From: Dipetalonema caudispina
Lineage: Eukaryota > Nematoda > Chromadorea > Rhabditida > Onchocercidae
DNA: 28,347 bases
Direction: 5' to 3'
Assembly (NCBI GenBank): GCA_013365325.1
Contig: JABVXV010000542.1
Span: 1-28,347 of the forward strand
The translations under genes and the position numbers were made by a program. Under the pieces are notes generated by a model that was not told the DNA's origin, made no database searches, and was given only the letters and a program-made list of their open reading frames with translations. Positions 21,389 to 28,347 of the stretch are shown here, piece by piece. Positions within the stretch are counted from its first letter, which is position 1. The number at the start of each line of letters is the position of its first letter.

Positions 21389-23509
21389 ACTGGGAAATGA
21401 TGTTTATGTGTGTATGTATCTGTTGAATATTTAACAAGTGGATCTTGTATTATTCAATGTGTATAAGTATTAATAGTTTTTTTTTTTTTATTTTTTAAAA
21501 GAAAAAAAAATCAAATTTTTTTCAAATGAAAAAAGTGTTTTCCCTTTTATTTTAATTATTATATTATAACCTTTGAAATATATTTAATTTCTATTCTGCT
21601 AATCAAACTAAATGTATCAATTTTTAGGATTTTTTTTTTTTTCATTTTTTGCATGAAGAAATTTTAATAATGATTACAATTAAATCTTATCACTTTTTTG
21701 TGCTTTCCCTCTCTCTCACTATTTCTCTGTTTCTCCCTCTTTTTCTTTTTATGTAGCTGTTTAAGTTTATCGTTTCATGGAAATTATTCTTTTCTTATTT
21801 ATGAGCTGCTTTTTTAAAAAGCTAATAAACGGATAAAATAAAATAATTTTATGGCGATTAAAAAATTCTGATTTTTGCATCGTAATTGTCTTAGCAAATT
21901 TGAACATTTAATGAATGAGTAAAGTTGATTTTACTCGTATACATAACAATTAGCAGTAATTTTTTTTTCTTTTTTTTTGGGTAATCGTCAAATTTGATTA
22001 ATGAAATGATATTCTATTTGTTTTTTTTAAAGACAATATTTAAATATTTATTGTTTGAAAATAATTTTAACAATTCTAACGATTTACATTTCTCATATTT
22101 ATATGGAGGCATATTTGATTGTCGACAGCTTAAAAATATATAATTAAATAATCGATCAGTGACATTTAATGATCCCTTTGTAACTTGTACCAAAATTTCG
22201 ATGAATTTATACTTCATCCATATTTTTAAATAACTAATAGAAGATATCGTGGTTATATTTTCCTACACTACTCTCCTATTTTCCCATCCTTATTTTTTCA
22301 TACTCTTAATATTATCTAAAAATTATTATGCAGCAATACACTTTCATTTATCCTTTGATTGCAATAATTTATTCCTAGAAAAATTCTTAAAAATTTTAAT
22401 ATCTTCATATAATTCAATGATATGCTCAATGAATTACAATTTGTATCATTACTACAGCTTCAATTATGCTGCAACATGCACTGTTTACAAAGCTTGCCAC
22501 ATTTGTTGAATTTCGAAACTGACGTTTTAGGATATCATTATTGTGATCATGAATCCACGGCTAAATTTAGGAATAACTTCTTTCTCGTAATTCGTCACAT
22601 TTTGATCTCTACTATAACTGTTCAATTATTTCATTTATCTCGCAATTTATCTTTTTCAAACCAATCTGTCCATTAATTCGCTAATTCATCTCGAAACACT
22701 GTCAGTATGTTATCCCTTATGGAATTGAAACTTTTTTTCAGAGATTTTCAATAAAACGTTAAGTATTGTTATTACTTTTGCACTTTGTAATGGTAATCGT
22801 TATAATTAATTAATCTGCTTATTAAAAAAACATCCATTAATTTCATCTTTTGTCTATTAAACATATCCATTACTGTTTAATTCTAAAAAATTAATTACAA
22901 TTTTGTTTTTGCCTTTCTTTCTGTTTTTTTTCTTCGTTTTGTTCTTGTAAATCTCTTCTTCTACATTAATTCACATCTTAAATGAAAGAAAAAAGTGAAA
23001 AAGACATAAGCGAATTTTAACTATTAACAAAAAATGTATTTGCTGATATGAAAAAAAAAAAAGATGGTATAAATTAAATTGGCAAATAAAATTAATTAAA
23101 ATGAATGGGACAGAAAAAAGACAAGAACACTTCGTAAAATGAAAAGTGTATCTTAATGTGAGTCATTTTCAAATGAGGTAATAAAAGCTATTCCTTATTA
23201 ATTGGAAAAATATTTTATATATTTATTTATTTTTTAAATATTTTATATACTAACCAATTTTTGCTGTGTATTTACATAACAGTTTGTTTTTATTTTTTTG
23301 CTTATATACTTGCAACAATTTACCTGTTTGTTTTTGCAATATTATTTAATTGCATGATTAATAAATGTATCCATTCTATTTGTTTTGCTATTTTTATACA
23401 TTTAATGTTCGAAATTTTTGTACTTCTTTTGTCTTGCAATTTTACTAGGAATTTTTTGTTTACATGCGTTTTATTTGCTCAGTAAAATGTAGATATTTAC
23501 ATTATTCGT

Positions 23510-23558
23510 CCATCAATTTTTTACACATGAATATCCATCAATTTTTTACACATGAATA
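23510..23558. repeat. Tandem duplication of a 25-bp unit
   Basis: The 25 bases from 23510 (starting CCATCAATTTTTTACACATG) are repeated immediately at 23535, identical for 24 bases. Perfect identity implies a recent duplication or an assembly artefact. Confidence 0.9.
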
Positions 23559-24677
23559 CTTGGTTATATGTCATTTTATCGACTTTTTTGCTTGTATAAA
23601 TCATTCATTTATTTGTTTGCTATTTTTGATAAGACATTAAGACAAAAATACATTTTGCAACAGCGATACTGAAATGATGATAATAGTTATAAGTTTGTAA
23701 GTGTGTTAGTGAAGAAAATGATTTGATCGAGTGATCATGATCGATGAGATCACTAATTTAAGGAATCTTCCCTCTTTTTTTTTTCCTATTTTCCAATATT
23801 ATCATTTACTTTCAGCAACTACATGGGAGAGACGAGGGAAATGAGTTTAAAAAGAATCATGTTGAAATTTACATATTTATTCACAGAATATCCACTAAAA
23901 ATTTCTGGAAATTTTCCAAATAAACAAAGTTATTTTTGATCTATTCATAACATTTTGCATTGAATCCAATTATTCAACAGTAACATAACCGTTTGACAGA
24001 AATATTTGAAAAGACTGTATTGTAATTTTCTCTTTCTTTCCCACTCTCCATTTCTTCTTCTTTCGCTCTTTTTTATATGAATTGTTATTTTCAATGTAAA
24101 ATGGATATTAAAACATCTGAATAAAATTATAATTAAAGAGAGAGAGAGAGAAAAAAAAAGAAGGAAAAATATTTCTTGTAATCTTTCATAAAGATTGCAC
24201 AAATGTTTAGAAGGCATATTTATTGATTGATTCCCGAGTATATTTTAAGATTTGTCAAATTCCAAAATTTTTTTTATCCATTATTGGAAATTGCAGTTAT
24301 TTATCCTTTTTTTTTAAACTTATTTTAAGCAAAATTTTGCATACGATATATATATTTATTTATATTTATATTTTTCCTGACGTTATTGCATATTTTATTT
24401 GTTCAAAATGCAAGGATTGATGGAAATAATTTATTTTTGTAGGAATTTTTGTTATAGCTTACCTGTGATTTCGTTCATTTGCAACAAAATTTTATTTAAT
24501 GATGAGTACACTGGAAAAAGGAAAAAGTTTCAAATGGCAGGTATATATGGTTTTTTTTTTCTTCTAAATTCAAATTTTACATACTGCAGTAGTTGTTAAA
24601 GGAAAAACGAGCTAATTTCATTTACATATGAACCATTATTAACCATTATTCATCATGTCCCTGGCATTAATATAAAT

Positions 24678-24684
24678 ATTTCAG
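24678..24684 (+). promoter_or_regulatory. Probable trans-splice acceptor of the scramblase-like gene
   Basis: ATTTCAG ends nine bases before the ATG at 24694. An in-frame TAA at 24673-24675 shows that the coding frame cannot extend upstream without splicing. Spliced-leader addition is the simplest reading; a cis-spliced upstream exon in the T-rich region is possible. Confidence 0.5.
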
Positions 24685-24693
24685 GTGTCATCA

Positions 24694-27490
24694 ATGGTAG
24701 ACAAAGTACGTCGCGGTGTAGCAAAAACAATACAAGCGGCTTCTGAAGGTGAAGCATTTGATACATTACCAGATTGTGATATTCTTGGGACAAGTAATCG
24801 ATTCGCAATTAAAATTTTACCTTCCGATGAGTAAGGAGTTAACATATTTGTTTATTAGCTGTAATATTCATATGCTATAAATTTCTTTTCAAAATTTTCA
24901 ATTTCTAAGTAACTTGAACGGATCTGGCAAAATTGAGCTAATAATATTCTTTATGCTAACAATTAATAAAATTATATGAACTATCAAAACTTTTGCATTG
25001 TAGCATGCAATTGATGATTGCTATTCTATCCTGAAGTAGTATGCCATAATTTAAAATTAAATTGAAAATAATTCTACGGAAAATTTATTTAATTTTACCG
25101 TTCTGCAATACTGTATATTTCTGGCAAAGCGGGTTTTTTTTCACCTCAATTTCATGAGATAAAGTGGAAAATAAAATTAAGTATTTAACTGGACACTGAA
25201 CAATTAAATACAAAACTGAATTAAAATTTCATGAGGTTTGGAATATATATCCGAAAATAGTGAACCAATTAAAGGAAGCGAGATTTAATAGTTTAAGTTA
25301 ATGATTTATTAACTTCAAAACGTCTAAATTACGGATTCATAAAAAGAAGAAAACAAAAAAGAATTTGGATAAGAAAGAATCTTCATTTTTGCTGTTTTAA
25401 TTTAGTTAACATGCAAAAAACAGTTCATAGGTCATTCACTTATAACGAATAGTCTGAAATTGGTTTCAGTTTTATACTTTTATGGCTTAACCGATGTTAT
25501 AAACTAAATAGTGATTGTTTTTTTTTTTTTTTTTTTTTTTCTTAATCAAATAAAAAATAGTATCAGCAAAAGCTTTTTTTCCAGGATAAAGCCTTCTGCA
25601 TCCGATTTCACACCGATCCATCTTGTAATTAAGGACAAAAAGGGTAGCCGTCAAACTGTCTATAATTGTGAAATGATCGCTGCTCAAGGAATTGTAGTTA
25701 GAACATTACGGGGCAATACTGTAATGGAAATACGACTTCCAGATAATTCTCAAAGTTCTATTGGTAAAATTTTACATCCTGCCGGGTCAACTCTGTATAA
25801 GGTATATCTTACATTTTTTTTAAATTTTAAAATAGTTATTTAGAGATGAAGTATGGATGTAAGATTTTAAAAGACATTTTGAATTTTTATGCGGGTGGAA
25901 AAATACTTATGAATACTATGCAAAGTCCAAAACCACTATAATATGTATATTTTATTTAGATTGAACAAATAAAATCTCAGTCACTTGGTAGAAGATTTGT
26001 GATTTCAAAATTTGGTGAACCATTTCTGAATGCTGTCAATACACCGATTACACAGGTTGAATTACTTTAATCTTTAACAGTCAATAAAATTTTTTGCTGA
26101 TTTTTTTTCTGTCAGTCAGTTTTCTGTGCTGTAATGGATGATTGTAAGCATAATTTAGTTTCAATCGAAGTACAATACTGATGAATAGCAATATGGATCG
26201 ATTTATAGGATTTTAATGAAATTATAGTATTCACTAAGCGATGATTAATTCACCATTTCAATCCTACATAATTAAAAACTAAAAGCTTTCTTTTTCCTTC
26301 AACAAATTAGTTTACCAAAAGTTAATACAATTCGCTTTATCAAAGTTAACAATTACAACAAAAGTTTAGTGTCCAAAAATCAACAGAAAAAGTGGTAAAT
26401 AGTTATTTGAAGAAAAAGTGTTAATGCAAGATTTTTAAAGGAATCTTAAATCATTATATGGAAGGAAAAAGGTTATTATCTTTACGTGTCTGGGTTAAAA
26501 AGAATTAATTCATTTAGTTAAAAAAGCGTAATTACAGAATTTAACAGATCATTTCTAAATATTATCATTGCATGGAGAAAAAAATTTTTTTTTTTTTCAA
26601 TTTTCTCCGTTAAAATGAAGCACTGTATATATAATAAGTATCATACGGACAAATTTGGCAAAATATAAGCAAAGAAGTTCTGTCGAGTGTTAGTGCATAA
26701 TCTTAATGATATCATTTCTCTTTTCTTTCCTTTTTTTTTAAAAAAAGAAAGTACATAAGAATTTTTAGACTTATCAATTTTTGCTCTAGATTTTCGGATC
26801 ACTTGGTAGTATATTACGATATTTTTACCTTATTAATGCTGATCAAGCACTGGAATTCTTCAACTTAAACAACGAAAAGATTGGTTTTCTGAGGCCTTCA
26901 TACTTTTCAACAGCCAAATCTGTCATTATCAATTATAGGTTTAATTTATATATTTCATATTGAAAAAGTGAAGAAGACTGAATAAGAATTCATTTTTTTA
27001 ATAATCAAGACGGTATTTTTTTAGAACTGTTAATTTTATTTATCTTTTTTCTTTCTATTAACATTTTGGACAAGAAATGTCATATTTATTCATTTTTTGT
27101 GACGAAATAACTAATACCTAACAAAAGCGTTTCTTATGATTCTCAGAATTCTAAAAACCAAACCCGAGACGAGCATTGAAAATAACCATGAAAAGGCGGT
27201 ATTTGTAACTGGCCGTGGTGGATATTTGCATTTTCATAGTTTTTCAAACTTTGCAAAAATTAGCTTTATTCTTAAATTTCTGAAATTTTCCAGATGAAAC
27301 TTGAAATCTAAATGTCAATTTTATCAACTCGAATTTCGAAAAAAAAAATAAGCATTTGAAATTTCGTCATTTTAGTGATGAAGCAACAGCAATTCAAGAG
27401 CGAGCTGCAATATTGGGCGCAAGCATACTGTTTCTAATTGTTGCTGTTCGACCAGAATATGGTACCATGCTTCAGAATACACTGCACTAA
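24694..27490 (+). CDS. Putative scramblase/tubby-like-fold protein, five exons, 237 aa
   Basis: Exons 24694-24830, 25585-25801, 25960-26055, 26790-26938 and 27376-27490 join in phase (2, 0, 0, 2), giving an unbroken 237-residue frame. Function is not firmly recognised. Residues about 57-150 alternate hydrophobic and polar residues as in a beta-sheet protein (IHLVIKDKKG, IAAQGIVVRTL, GRRFVISKFGEPFL). The C-terminus has a hydrophobic helix (about 206-224), ERAAILGASILFLIVAV. A beta-barrel ending in a buried hydrophobic helix is the layout of phospholipid scramblases, tubby and LURP-one proteins; scramblases end in KAVMLGACFLIDFMFFE, similar in pattern. No acylated Cys cluster or proline-rich N-terminus is present. 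Donors of introns 3 and 4 (GTTGAA, GTTTAA) are weak, so a boundary could be wrong. That the gene is real is fairly sure; the family is a guess. Confidence 0.7.
25518..25540. repeat. T23 tract in intron 1 of the scramblase-like gene
   Basis: Twenty-three Ts lie 44 bases before the exon 2 acceptor (TTTTTTTCCAG), adding to the pyrimidine tract there. Confidence 0.85.
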
Positions 27491-28271
27491 GATGGAACTA
27501 TCGATGTCTATTTAAATATGCTCAATTTATTGATTAAATGATTGGTAATATCTGAGTTACAGGACTTTCTGCTATTCATAAAAGTACATCGACAATATTG
27601 CAGCATATTAATTATTATAACTTTTCCCAGAACTTTTAACTTTTTTATCGGTACTGCTTCATTACGATCTCACCTTTATCAATTGTATTTCTTCAGCGAA
27701 TGATTTCAAGATTTTTAATTGATTATATATGATAAAAAAAAAGAAAATTATCGAAGCATATTACTTCTCTTTGCTTTTCATCCTCAGTTTTGAAAGAAAT
27801 ATTAGAAATTTACTCAAATCATTCTTTTGTGTTTTAAACTGAATAAAGTATGCTATAATTCTTTTTTTCTACGTATTTAATTTCAGCAAAAGAAATGAGT
27901 CAGTTATGTGTGGGTGATTAAGTGATTAATACACCCAAATCAGTTACAAAAATTCAAGTAATTAAAGGTAATTTAACTGATGAAGATTAGAATACATAAA
28001 ATATATGTCGAGTTCGGAATTTCTTGGAAAATATTACTAGTGGCAATGCAATAACCAAAGAGATTATAACTCGGCAGATAAAAATTTTTGCAATATCTAT
28101 TGGTAAAATTTATCAAAATAGGAATCAGTGGTATTGCTAATTTAAATGATTATTATACTATGATTTCTTGCATATGTCTCTACATATCTTTTGCCGATTT
28201 GAAATTTTTATTGTACGCCTATCAATTGTTCAACCACCGATGATTGTGAGTTCACAGATGGGTTACCAAAC
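27491..28271. other. 3' flank of the scramblase-like gene
   Basis: No coding signal. A + strand AATAAA at 27842-27847, about 350 bases after the stop, is a candidate polyadenylation signal. TGGGTG (27911-27916) and CACCCA (27932-27937) are inverted arms, flanked by direct copies of TCAGTTA at 27900-27906 and 27940-27946. Confidence 0.45.
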
Positions 28272-28347
28272 AGTATAGCCACATAAAATGGCATAAGACT
28301 TCAAACATTGTTATTATAAGGACCCAAAGATTTGCCTCCATGTTGTA
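28272..28347 (+). repeat. Right copy of the diverged dispersed repeat
   Basis: This aligns in direct orientation with 30-114: 33 of 40 identities in the first block, then a 10-base gap and a second block of 13 of 18. The copy runs off the window end, so its true length is unknown. Confidence 0.5.

Larger units (their letters stand above)
17321..24677. other. 7.3-kb gene-poor, T-rich region
   Basis: No gene could be supported. The + strand is conspicuously T-rich, with T runs of 18-41 bases at 19162, 19741, 20050 and 20831; comparable A runs are few (mainly 21075-21133). Open frames at 22249-22676 and 22217-22014 (-) have hydrophobic or Lys/Asn-rich low-complexity composition and no family signature. 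A more complex patch with higher GC lies at 21240-21350 and contains TTTGATG (21284-21290) and CATCAAA (21305-21311) as inverted arms. The T bias resembles nematode introns or UTRs read on the + strand, so the region might be a long first intron, an outron, or a UTR. Confidence 0.5.

Noticed and set aside
22014..22217. Minus-strand 67-codon open frame
   Set aside because: Lys/Asn-rich, no recognisable motif, and it lies in AT-rich non-coding DNA.
22249..22676. Two overlapping + strand open frames of 84-86 codons
   Set aside because: Low-complexity Phe/Leu/Ile/Tyr composition typical of T-rich DNA; no splice context or family pattern.
26939..26952. GGTTTAATT resembling the start of the nematode spliced leader
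   Set aside because: The match stops after nine bases and lies at an exon-intron junction; no spliced-leader RNA gene is present.

Overview
The window looks like AT-rich nuclear DNA from a nematode, most probably a filarial (onchocercid) worm. The sequence shows multi-exon genes with short exons, introns of 74-937 bases, acceptors of the TTTTCAG/TTTTAG type, acceptors lying a few bases before start codons (as expected for spliced-leader trans-splicing), and proteins with clear animal homologues. The species assignment is inference; no spliced-leader gene or species marker is present.

Layout. Bases 1-5550 hold no gene I can resolve, but carry scattered, stop-interrupted protein-like stretches. 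Bases 5564-10034 (+) encode a seven-exon B-type mitotic cyclin (470 aa) with a good destruction box and a diverged hydrophobic docking patch. Bases 10035-12018 are non-coding, with one helicase-motif-like relic on the minus strand. Bases 12019-12496 (+) encode an 81-aa LSm protein matching NAA38/LSMD1, the small subunit of the NatC N-terminal acetyltransferase. Converging on it from the minus strand, 12910-15612 encode a seven-exon SAP30BP/HCNGP homologue (356 aa). About 170 bases upstream of that gene lies a minisatellite of eleven 30-bp units (15781-16112) with a 150-bp higher-order period. Then follow about 8.5 kb without a gene (16116-24683), containing a frameshifted C2H2 zinc-finger relic near 17157-17313, a run of 41 Ts, and many T tracts and microsatellites. 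Bases 24694-27490 (+) encode a five-exon, 237-aa protein that I tentatively place in the scramblase/tubby-like (LURP-one) fold group. The last 40-70 bases are a diverged direct copy of the first 110 bases of the window.

The genes are not an obvious functional cluster: cell-cycle control (cyclin), co-translational N-terminal acetylation (NAA38), chromatin/splicing (SAP30BP) and a possible membrane-lipid protein. Exon models were built by hand from reading frame, splice signals and family alignment. Phases join correctly across every proposed junction of the four genes. I found no convincing new biological system. The best leads are the diverged cyclin patch, the ordered minisatellite, the scramblase-like gene, the zinc-finger relic and the terminal repeat pair.
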